64,000 bases of DNA from Puffinus mauretanicus (Eukaryota; Chordata; Aves; Procellariiformes; Procellariidae), in the NCBI GenBank assembly GCA_023333565.1, contig JAJKFH010001865.1:4712001-4776000 (forward strand), given 5' to 3'. Positions within the stretch are counted from its first letter, which is position 1; each line of letters opens with the position of its first letter. Shown here one piece after another: positions 49,421-60,670 of this stretch. The notes beneath the pieces were generated by a model. That model did no database searches. It saw nothing but the letters and a program-made list of their open reading frames with translations, and was not told the DNA's origin. Made by a program: the position numbers and the translations under genes.

Positions 49421-52206
49421 AGCTTTTTGCAAACGTATGGAAGAAGAAACAAAACCACTGATAGAGTGGAGAAGAAAATAAATTTTAGATTTTAGACGTG
49501 GCAAGCAGTCTTGTTGAAGAGTGACAGTCATAAATCATTAATATGGGATCCTTTGTGGGAGATGCATTCATCTTTTAGAAACATATCCCTGTAGCTGGTT
49601 AATGAGATGGTGATCATCAAAGAGGAGAGAGGTAGAAGAGCATAACTGTTGAAGTAAGAGCACTGTGGATTAGTACAGTGATATACTTGATAAATGTTAA
49701 AGAACATGAAAAGTTTTTTCTTAAAGCCTTGTGCAGCCATCCCTCAGTTTGAAATTTCTCTTTTGTTTATTTTAAGGAGTAAGATAATTGTCCTCAGGAA
49801 AAATATCAGAGTTCTGTTTATAAGCAAAGTCACGTGAAATAAAGTGGGTACATAGAAGACCTGGATTTGAGGGAGAAGATGATTTGTACAATAGGGGGGA
49901 GGCATGCCAAGAGCCTTCATGTGGAATGCACAATCCATTATTTTAAATTTATGTATAAAACTTACTCTGTGTCTGCGGTTAGCTGGAAGCACCAATGTGA
50001 TTGTCATTTTGAGTTACATTTTGTTTTCAAATTTGGCAAGGTCATAAGCCTTTTGAAGTATTGCTGATGAATTCATTGCGACCTTAGCTCAAATTCTCAT
50101 CATTTGCTACATACATACGTAGATGCATGCATAGTTTGCTACAGTTCTGGCTTACAACCAAGGTGAACTATTCCTGCAGTAGTTACACAGGGCTGCTGTT
50201 TGCTGGGTATGAGTCTGAACAGAGCCTGAACTAAGAAGACACTCCAAGTCCTCTGCTATCAGGACTATTCTTGCATCTGGGAAGTGTTGAGGCAACTTTG
50301 TCTTGACCAGTGAGTGTAAGTTGGGAAGGATGGAGAGAATTGGGTCAAAAAAAGTGAGTGTACTGAGGGGAAAGCTGAAAGTAGGGATGAAAAGTGGTGA
50401 CAGGGGCTGCTCAACAGACGACAAAGAGGTGGTTGAGACTGGTCACTTTACTTGAAGGCAAGAATATGTAATAGAGGTGAAAAGCTTGGGAGTCAAGGAA
50501 ATGGCCAAGAGGCTGAGTCAGAGGTTGACAGAGGATGGGTGGGAAGGCAAAGCAGGAAGATGAGCAAGAGGTTGACAGGGTATTGGGACTAGCTGGGCAA
50601 GGCATCTGGTCTGGGAGGTGAAGGGGCACATGATGGAGTGGGCCTGGCTGCAGAGTGACAGCTGTGGTAGAAGCAGTTACCAGTACAGACCTGTATCGTG
50701 ACTGGCAGCAGTGAGGGGCTAGCACAAGGGTTGTGGGGTTATCTGTGTTTCCAGTGTGTGGAAGAAACGAGCCAGGCACCCTGGGCTACCAGGACGCTTT
50801 CCAGTTGCCTGCAGCACCATGGGGAATGTCCATGCCAGCCTTCACCCACTAGGGAATGAGCAAACGGCAAGGGGACTGGGAGCCACTTCCACAGATGGAT
50901 TGTTCCTGACTTCTTCATCTATACCCTCTTCTCTTGGAGGCATGCGGTCTTCGTCTTAAGCTTGTGGGTTTAATGAGGTTAATCTACCACTAGACTACAG
51001 CTGTTCAGTGTTCAGAGGAAAGATGTCTCTATGGCAGCCTTAGAATTTCCAGTCCTGTTTTATGTTCATAACAGTATACTGACACATGGAGAAATTGGCT
51101 CATTTTTAATTGTTTTTTTCTAGAAGGCTAAGGAAGTATATCTCTGAACCTCCCTGATGGCAATATTTACTGAAGTCACGCTCCAAAGAACAGTTGGGAA
51201 TGCCAGATTTCGAATTGCCTGGGTAGCGTTATGTGGCCTTATTATATAGGTTCATTACTATACAGAGCGATTCTGGGCAAGTGACGTACACTACCCTTTG
51301 CATGATGACTGACTAATTACCTGCTTGTTTTTATGGGCCCTCACTTCCAGATCTAAAATCTGCTGTTCTTAAGTACTGAACACTCTTTAACTGCATGCTA
51401 AGCATGTGTCCTTTTGAATTCAGTGCATGGGTAGCTTTCTCGGTGCATGAGTATACGTGCATACCTCTTTTTTATAGAATTATCTGTAAAACAAGTTCTT
51501 TGGGTTTTTGAATGTGTTATGTCCGAAAACCAAATTTAGGTAAAGCCTTTCATGGCAATGTTGCCTTGCTTGGCTTCCAGTCTGTAAAATGGACCCTTTA
51601 GCTCACCTGTGTTTTGAAGACAGTAATTCACACATGTCTTTTGAAGTGATGGGATACTGCTATACTGAGTGGTGTGGAAAGTGTGTGAGCAAGCTGATAG
51701 TGCTGTCTTCAGAGTAAGGTTTGTAGAAGTCTTGTAACTAAAGCATATTTCACACCCTGTGAAGAGAACACAACTTGAAAGTTGCTCACTGCATGAGTGT
51801 GGTTCATTCTGTCCACTGCATGGAAAAGAGCAGAAAGCGACTATATAATTAAGGAATTTGTAGCATAATGAATATGCAAGAGAGGTTGTACTTGAAACCT
51901 TAGTTCTGTCACATCCTAAATATGGAGTTCTTTTTTGCCAACATTTGTGGTGTTCACTTTAATTACTAGGTGTATGATTTATTGACATTAATGAGCCTCA
52001 GTTCACTGGTCCTTTTCAAAGCAACAAAACCTGCACTTTTGGAACACAATAAATTGTTGTTTTCCAACAACTGCAAAAATTGCCAGCTACAAGAGGGGCT
52101 GGGCTTAAAATACAAGAACCCAAAGGTCATGTTGCAGAATTGGATTTCAACAGCAAAGTAGCTGATGACAACAGCCAATTCCAGCTTCGCAGCTAGATCT
52201 AATTTT

Positions 52207-52285
52207 GAAGTTGGCCCTGTTTTGAGCAGAGCAGGTTGCGCTACATGACCTTCCCACCTTAATTTTTCTGTGATTTTAATTTATA
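52207..52285 (+). mobile_element. CR1 3' tail fragment
   Basis: A short stretch reads GAAGTTGGCCCTGTTTTGAG, then GCAGGTTGCGCTACATGACC, then TTCCCACCTTAATTTTTCTG, TGATTTTAATT. This follows the usual CR1 3' end: GTTGGCCCTG, GAGCAGG, GGACTAGATGACC, CTTCCAACC and an ATTCTATGATT-like tail. It is heavily diverged and only the terminal part is present. Confidence 0.75.
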
Positions 52286-55200
52286 TCTCCTTAAATGACA
52301 TACTTACTACAGGGTAGACCTAGAACTCTAAGTGGTATGTTTATCTAATATCTATCATTCTGTGTCTTTGCTTTTACCTTTTGGATTATGTTTCTTGAGG
52401 ATATTGTTAGATTTACAGATAATGAATGAAAATAGCATGATATCTCTTGCACATATGACTGCACAAGTGAATAAGCTTGTAAGAGATGTGTATTGGTGTT
52501 TTTAAGGTAAGTCTTTTCCCCCTGTTGATATCTATTTTAAAAGTAATTAACATGTGCTCTGTTTCTTCTTGTAACATATGACAGCTCTCATTCGTGTACT
52601 CAGTGTGCACTCCTTTGGGTTAGTCTCTGGCCATCATTATTAACAAGAGTTTCCTCTAGTAAACTAAGAACACAAAAGCCTAAGTCATATGCACCTTTAT
52701 AAATCTGTGCTTTTTTGCATGTGGTACTTATGTGTAACGTATGAACATTACCCAGGCAGCTGCCTGCATACAGATGTTCTCAATTCTGTTTGCATGCGTG
52801 CCACCACCAGCAGTGGCATTGACAACAGTATCTGGCCTGGTGACAATAGCCAGGCCATGTGCAGGCACAGGGGGCAGCATCTCTCAGTCCCTCATTTAGA
52901 AAAAATGGAAAATAGGTAAAACAAGCATATACTCTTGTTCTAAATCTTCATGTGCTTCATTGAGAAAGCCCTGACTGTGCTATCCTGTGTTCAAAGCTTT
53001 CTGAAATGTCGCGTGCGTGCAGCTTGGTATGCGAAGACAGGTGAGCATCGGGTGAAGACAGAATAAAAGCTTATTGTTGCAGTGTAGAAACGTTCATAAA
53101 ACAAAGGGAAAGTGCCTCGGTCTCTGCAGGTCTTTTCCTTGGCCATATCGTTTTCCTTTACTAGTCCTGGTTTTTGCAGCTCCCACATTTACGGATGTGG
53201 TAGCTGCAAGGAAACCACTGTTGCTTGCAGAGCCTTCCTTGCTATTCCCTTTGCATTGCATAACGTAAGGTAGGGTGCGTGGGTATTTCCAATAGGTATG
53301 TAAGTACTAACCTTGTGCATACTAAGGGGGAGTGCACCCACTTGCAGTTTCATTGTAGTGTCTTTGGGTAGAAAATTCCATTGGCTTGGTTGAATGTCAT
53401 AGCGGTATGGAAATACAACTTAAATAGTTGAATTGCTTGTACTGTTTGTATTGTAGTGAGCACACTGAGAGCTTTTGCAATTTGAACGCTAAGTTAATGG
53501 GGGGGAGAGGTTGTAGGCATCTGGGGATAGCCTGTGTAGGAACAACTGTGGCAACTCTGGTGACCTTTGGAAACCTTTGGTGCATTATAGGTCCATGCAA
53601 ACTATAGAGGGAAAGCCCTTTCCTGCCAGCATGTGTCTTTATGATCTTTGACGCTTACAGATATTCTCTGGGTACATTATTCCACGGGATGGTAGGGTCT
53701 CCTGGGCCTGAACGTTTCCTCATGTTCCACGTACATTTTTCCTTTGCCCAATTTCTCTCATTGGTAGCATAAAATAATATTAGTAGGTTGTTAGTGCTGT
53801 GCAAGTCAAAACTTTGTAAACATTGAGAATTTCTACCTAAAGTGATCAATGGTAAGGCAAGTAAGTATTTATGCCCACATTATAGTAAAAAGGCAATAAT
53901 GTTAAAATTGCATCAAACTGTAGCACACATGTAAATGATCTGATGCAATTGGAGAGTCAAACTAAAACAGTTCTTTCTGATTTTTCACCTTTGAAGCAGT
54001 TTAAGATAGAATTCCATCATGGAAAATAAACAAGATTGCTTATTAGGGGCCTACAAGTACTGTAAGATCTATCTATATTAGCGCAACATCAAAGTTTGTC
54101 TGAAATTAACATTTCAGTAAAAGCAATTTTAGTTAAAACTTCCGTATTTCACACTTAAGTAATTTAATTCATACTCTAAACCTAATGTATCATGAATATT
54201 ATTGAGGAAACTATTGAATTTCTAGGACACTCTTTTAACTAAAATATTTACTTATGTGTCGTGAAAAAAGCATTTACGTGATCAAATTGTAAAACTTCAT
54301 CCTGAGTGGCTGGTGTCTTCAGACTCCCAAGTCTAAAAGCTTTAATGCTGGTTTGAAGTCTATATGCCTGCAGCTTCTGAAGGTAAGTGTTAAACAGAAT
54401 TATTCTTCTTTTCCCTTCTTTGCCATAATGCATTCATTAAAGTTCTCTTTAAACAGCGTCTTTATTGTTTGTGATACTAAAAGTAAGTGATGGGGTCTGC
54501 CCTCCGAACAGGGAGCTGGTTACGGTACGACACTTTTTTCTGTATTTCAGCCAAGTAGTGGTATCTTTAGTTGTGAGTAACTTGTTTAGCTGCTTTAACT
54601 GTATTGCTAGTCATTCTGAAAACATGCTGATATTCTGTTCTCAGCCTTAAAATGCATGAGAGTCCCAAATGTTCCTGGTATAACGACATCAGTTTGAGTT
54701 TCTGCATTATACTGGTACACTGTGTGGACCAGTAACACCTGAGAACCGGACACATTTCAGCAAATTATTCTCATTCTCAGAATAAATTGCCTGCAGTTAA
54801 TTCTCCTTCGTCATAGGAAAATAAACTTTGGCTGCAGTGAGGTAAATGTTAGCTTGAAATAAACTTTGACTTTTTTCTTTCTTAAATATCAATTCACAAT
54901 CTCGTTTGCATAAATAGTATGACATTTCAACAGAACAGGTTGAAACTGTGGAAGAGAAGGAAAGGGAAAGTATCAACAGCACCATTTACTCATGCGTCCG
55001 TCTTGAAAACAAATGATAGTCCAATTCTTTTTACATGCAGGTATAAGGCAGATGTGTTCTCTGACTTAATAAATTAATTAGACTTTATGAAGAAATATTT
55101 GCCGTAATTTTTAAAAAATGTGTTAGATACATTCTTTTCTCAGTGTATGCATGAGCAGTTTGCTGTTGCAACAATTGTTTCCCTTTACATATCACTGTTG

Positions 55201-58200
55201 AATATGTTATTAAAATACAGAGAACCTGCACGTTAAACTCCTGTTAAAAATAATTTATGATATAAACATACTGTTGAACAGCTAAAGTGAACTTGATTGG
55301 ATCCTTTAATTGGATTGCTGATTAAAACTGACACTGCTCCAGCAATTTTGCATGCTTTATTGAGAACTCATAATACATCAAATCGCTTGTGGCTTAGAAA
55401 CTGGGATTTCTGAAAGAAGGTGAAGATGTAAGGCTGTATGTATTCAAAATTTTTTTGATCTGTTCCTTCCATAAATGCTTCTGTTGGTTCCAGATATGGA
55501 TTGAAACATGCCTGCCTGCATCCCTGAGAGAACAAAGTGATTTCATCTTGTAGCTTAATTGAGCTGCTTCAGACATTAGCATCTGACATTTTGGCAGAGC
55601 TGATGTTTTCTAGTAGCAGCTGCTTTAATCTATCATTATTGCCAAGACAGTGGATACTACAGACCGTATTCTTTACAACTACCTCACTTGTTCATACAAA
55701 TAAACCACCTATAGTTAACTTGCTTTGGTGCAAAAATCATTGTCAAATAAACCAAAGTGAAATCGTGGAATCTGAGATGCCCTTCAGATATGGAGCTTAA
55801 TTTGATGCTCTGAAATGGAGGATCAAATATGTATTGCCTTCAAGTCAGCACAGAAATTGCATCGATTAAAAAATCACCACCAGGAAAAGTACTAAAACAC
55901 CTGCTTGCAAATACCTAAGTCTTTAGGACTTTGTTCTTACCATCTTTTATTTAGCTTGTGGGTGCTTCTTCATCATGTAAATACCGACGGCAGAGTATAG
56001 CATGTTCTTCTAGGGCTATTCCAAGAAGCCATAGTACATCATAGCGGTGGTGTTTATTGTAGCTTCTCAAAGATTCCGAAACTTGTAAATCAGGTTTTTT
56101 ATTTGCTTTGCAATTATGTAGTCAGTGGCACAACTTGAGTTAGAACTGGGTAGTTCTGGGTCTTTGACACTTGGATTCTTTTTTGAAAATAACCATGATG
56201 TTTGCACTGTGTAATCCTCATTAGAGAGAAAGAGATCCTTTGTTCTTGCCTTTCGTGTTCTCTTAGCTTTGCCTAGTTATTCCTCCTTTTGATTCTGGCC
56301 TCAGGTTAATTTAACTCAATCTTAGGTCGTAGTTTGTATTGGCAAGGGGTGTGGGAATGCAGTGGGATCACTGCTGAAATCGCAGCCACCCACGTTCCTT
56401 CCTCCCCAGTTTTGGATGGAGGAGCTCCTGAAGCGAGTAAGACCTAGAAGGGGGCAGAGGGAAATTCCAGCACATGTTTGCCTTCCCCCCCAGCAAGACA
56501 AAAATCTACCAGTCACGGACGAACCGGCATTCCCCACTTTATGTGTGTGTGTGAAATAATATAGGATCATGGTTTATATGTGCGTGAGGCTGGAAGTGGG
56601 GTTCATTCTGTCTTAACCACACCATACCTGCAACAGCTGTAGAGCAGCTGTAGTGTAGAAACGAGCTGGGAACAGCTATGGGAGAGAAGAAAAGGAACTG
56701 GAGGAGTGCGAGGGGGCGGACTAATAGCAAGACAGAGACAAACAGCGTTTTGTGTCAGCTGATCATTGCCACTTGGAGGTACCAGTGCTTTCATCTGATT
56801 TGGGAATCGCTGTACAGATGTGTGTCCCTGTTCTTTACAGTCCGGTTGTGCATTTGGAGCTAAAACCAGCCGCCTCTTGCCTTCATCTGTGCTTTACGTT
56901 TGCTTTACCTTTCACCAAAACCTAACTGTGAAGCACTGGCAAGTGCAAAGGAGATAACTAGCAGGTTCATTCTTGAGAGATATTGTAAACATTACCTGTC
57001 ATCACGTAGGAAGAGTATAACTCAGAGAGCATTAGAAGTTGGGAATGATGCTTATAGAAGGATGTTATTCTGGGATGGGTTGTTCTTCTACTTCTTCCTG
57101 CCTTTAGATGCTTTTTCATTAGCATTTTAATTATACTAAAAAATACTACTGGACCTGAGACAGATACTTTATTTTGTTTTCTGCAGTTTATTTAGATAAA
57201 ATGTTTATAGAATAATTTTGAAGTATATATAATATCCTCTGAAGATTTTGCCTTTTTAAATAAAAAAATCTGCTATAGTTCAAAACATTTTAATTAGTTT
57301 TAAAAAAATCTCGTATTTTTAAATTGTCTTCAAACTCTATAAAATCCATGGTCTCTAAATAAATGCAACAATTGTGAAGATTAATTTTGCTGAACAGGAG
57401 CATGTTTTCAGTCTGCAGCTGATTTCGGAAAGTCTTGGTAAGTGTCGCAGGGGATTGTACCAATAGTGTAGGTGACTTGTACTGGTAGTGTGTGAAGCCA
57501 TAACATTTTCTTCATTAAGTCACTATGTGCCTTTTTTAGGGCATCAAATCCTTAAATTGTGAGTTTCAAATTGTTCCTCGGTGCTGTCTCTAGAATGACT
57601 GTGTTGGCTTCTGCTTCTCTCTTCTCTTAGGTTTGGGCATCTAAATTGAATTGAAATTCATGTATTGATACCACTCGGGATGCTAATTACTTCCTGAGAA
57701 AATATTCTTGATAAGTGAGGAGGATCTTGCTCCTCATCCACGAAGATTCAGCAAGAATTAAATTTTCGAGAGGAATCTAAGTCCTATGCCATTTTGTCAT
57801 TCTCTTTATTGCGTGAATAATCCCTTGAGCTCAGCAGTTGTGTTGAACCTTGTGGATCGCTTGGTTTAAGTCAGTGTTGTTCCTTTTTGTGAGTCTTTTT
57901 GGATCCAGCTACGTCATCATCTTTAAAGCAGGCAACCCAAGGACATGATGGCAGTGGATTAAGCTCCAATTTAAGAGCCTGTGGCTAAGAATCAAAACCA
58001 CTCTTTTGGTGCTCAGCACAAGGGAAGGCGCTGCAGAGAATTGTTCCAGCTCATTAGGTGTATCAGCATCATTGCTTTCAGATATTACTTCTGAAAGTTG
58101 CCATGTTGAATATTTGACAGTCATTCTTGCTCCTCCTTCTTCTTCCAAATCTACCTCTGCAAGAAATTCTACCTTTACAAGTGGAAAACACCACAAAAGG

Positions 58201-60571
58201 ATTGCTTCAATCAAAATAGGTTGAATGCAGAAATCAAAATGAACTGCTTGTGCGAGTTCACTGCAGGAGTTTATCCAGCCAGACCAAAAATGGTTTTTTT
58301 CTGAATAATCAAGGAGATAAAATTGAGTGAACTGTGTCAGATTTATTCTTTATTAACCTGTATTAATAAAGAACACTTTTAAGTATAATTTTTAATCTAT
58401 AACCTTAAAAAAAACAAACAAAGAAAACAACCCACAGCACACTTCAGCTCATTTTTCATGCATGTTCTCTTCTGTGTTCGGTGCCCCCTGTACTTACAGC
58501 CCAAGAGCTACGGGGTGGCAACATGGGTTGGGGGCATTGCTGGTGGCTGTAGAAATCAATCCTGTTACTTCAGCCTTTGACGAAGTGGCAGTGCAAGAAC
58601 ACTTCTTTCTGCTTGGCTTGCTTTCTGTCATGGGCAATAGTCAGAGCTGTCTAGAACAATAAATTATGAAAGCTAATGTTGCTTCTTTGTTCCACTTGAT
58701 TTCCTTTGGCTCTTATCAGACTTACGAGGTAAAAAGCTGGCCTCAGTGCAGATACACAATTAAAAGTAAAGAGAAGTAAACTAAAAGCTGTTCGTGAGAT
58801 CAGCCTACATACGTAAAACTAGGTTATATTTTTTCCCCAAACAATCTCAAAAACTCCAGCTGACAAGGTAAAACTCCTTTGAGGAGAAACTCATCTTTAG
58901 ATTCTGAACAAATAAGAAAATATGTGATTCTAAACTGCATTTAATTATTAGAGCATATGATGGTGATAGCCATTTCACCAAAATTTTACTTGAAATGAGA
59001 TTAGCATGGTAAGCCAGTGTTGAGGCGAGACGTGATTGCTCTCTAAGTACAATAAAGCAATCATTGTTAAGGATTTGAGAGTGGTTTGTATGTTATACTT
59101 GTTGTTTTAACGATTGATTGCAGCAGATTAAAAATAGGTTTGTAGTCTACTGATTCTCTTAGAATTACTTGGGTTTTGGGGTTTTTTGGTTTGGTTATTT
59201 TGTTTGTTTTGTTTTTATTAAGGTATCTGCTACAGGAGATAACTTGCTCATTATAATGGAAAAAATTAATTTCCAAACACACATAGAGGTTATTTATGGC
59301 CAAAACCACCTGTTAATATAGAGGGCCAGCACTGAATGTAATTAAATCCTGTGTAAACCAGTAGTCCCTCTGTGGAAATCCAATGGCATTGCACCTAGAT
59401 TTTATTGTAAAATTAGAGAAGAAGCATTAAGGAGATGCGTGAGGAGAGGACACCAAGCATGGTGCAGAATACTTCTATGGCTCCCTGAATCCTTGTTGAG
59501 GGAACAAATGTATCCTCAGTAAACTGATAAATTTAGCAACGCAAAATGACTTTCAGATCATTGGTGCCAATCTAGGTGTTCAAAAGTGCTTCTGCTTTTT
59601 GTAGTAGAGAGGCTTGAGGCTTCAGAATACGAAGACTGTATCAAATGCATGATCTCCTTCTGAAGGAATGAGCTGTTTAAAATGTAACTGGTTGAAGATG
59701 CCATCTGGTGGTATGCATTTGGTATGTCTGGCTGCTTCCTGATGTACCTGCCATCAAGGCCATATATTCTTTAATGTGCAAGAGAGAAAGAATAACCATT
59801 ATGGTAAGGCCAGAACGCAAAGGTCTCCAGTTGTTGCTATAGGCATGGGCCAGAAGACTACCACAAGTGTGTCAGAGAAGATAAGCATAGGCAATTAACG
59901 CAAGTCAGCCTTTTATTTTTGAAGTCTGATTTTCTTTTTCTAAATAAGAATTTGGGAAAAATTTCAAGTTATCTTGCTTGGGGAGGCAGTGAAAAGTAAA
60001 CTGGATTTGTGTTGAATTGAGGTGGCAATGAAATGATGATGATCTGGCACCTTTGCTTGGTGCAGATTTTTATGGCAGAAGGAAATGTGTTTCAATTGCA
60101 TAAGCAAAAATTCTAAGTTTTTGCATTAGTTGATCAAACCTTATTCTGTGTGTGTTCTAAAACCTCAAGGGCTGTATTTTTTTTTAATCTGTAAGAATAT
60201 CAGGAATATGAATATCATCTTTCCTAGTTTTTATGTAAAGCACTTTTCTTTGAGAAGACCTTTTAAGGTCTAACATTAATTGAACGGGTAAAGGTTAAAA
60301 CTTTGTAGCAATAGCAGTTATTCACTGTGCTATTGAAGCGAAATTACTCACTTAAGCTAGTTTAAACAAAATCAAAGCATTAGTCTGCCAAAAGACATCG
60401 ATCTTCTCTTACATTTGCAGGTTCTTTTGCTCTTATTCCATCACACACTTTCCCTAGGCATCAGTGACTTATTCTCCAAACTAAAGCTTTTTTTTCCACA
60501 TAGGGTTTCATTCGGTAATGAAGATAATGTTATTTTTCTTATGTTCTTTCTACATTAAGCCCTTTCCTTAA
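52286..60571. other. Intron 2 segment, middle part
   Basis: Unique AT-rich sequence without recognised transposons. It contains a hairpin with an 8-bp stem at 52833-52857, the unidentified open frame at 57909-58349, an AATAAA at 58365-58370 followed 36 nt later by an A-rich tract (58407-58430), and a T/G-rich run at about 59165-59222. Confidence 0.6.
57909..58349 (-). other. Unidentified 146-codon open frame, possible pseudogene remnant
   Basis: On the - strand no stop occurs from 58349 down to the TAG at 57909-57911. The first ATG is internal (within GGARMTVKYSTWQLSEV), so there is no natural start. The predicted peptide looks unusually protein-like: an acidic run (EVDLEEEGG) followed by SEVISESNDADTPNELEQF. 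No polyadenylation signal or A tract follows it on the - strand, and no family could be named. The + strand is also partly open here (57949-58221, Ser-rich). It could be an old retrocopy, an exon of an unknown antisense transcript, or chance. Confidence 0.2.
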
Positions 60572-60670
60572 GATCACAAAATAACTTAGGTTGGCCGGTA
60601 CCTTTGGAAGTCGCATGGTCCTGCCCATTGTTTAAAGCAGGGCCAGCTTCAAAGATAGATCAGGGCTAAA
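60572..60670 (-). mobile_element. CR1 3' tail fragment, antisense
   Basis: On the + strand it reads GATCACAAAATAACTTAGGT, TGGCCGGTACCTTTGGAAGT, CGCATGGTCCTGCCC, then AAAGCAGGGCC and ATCAGGG. This parallels the inverse complement of a CR1 tail: ATCACAGAAT, GGTTGGAAGGGACCTTTGGA, GTCCAACCCCC, AGCAGGG, GATCAGG. The element therefore lies on the - strand and retains only about 100 bp of its 3' end. Confidence 0.78.

Larger units (their letters stand above)
47338..52206. other. Intron 2 segment, first part
   Basis: No gene was recognised. The region contains the T-rich tract at 48682-48740, the duplication at 49341-49420 and a purine-biased + strand from about 49180 to 50740. That bias explains the several long - strand open frames, because stop codons need purines. 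A 12-mer AGAGGTTGACAG occurs twice, 47 bp apart, at 50520 and 50567. Confidence 0.6.

Noticed and set aside
50411..50779. 122-codon Ser/Pro/Leu-rich open frame on the - strand
   Set aside because: Explained by the purine bias of the + strand, which removes stop codons from the - strand. No protein family is visible.
51240..51600. MIR-like SINE (GATTCTGGGCAAGTGAC near 51270 and CTGTAAAATGGA near 51583)
   Set aside because: The two motifs resemble the MIR core but are about 300 bp apart with no matching sequence between them. This is too weak to call.
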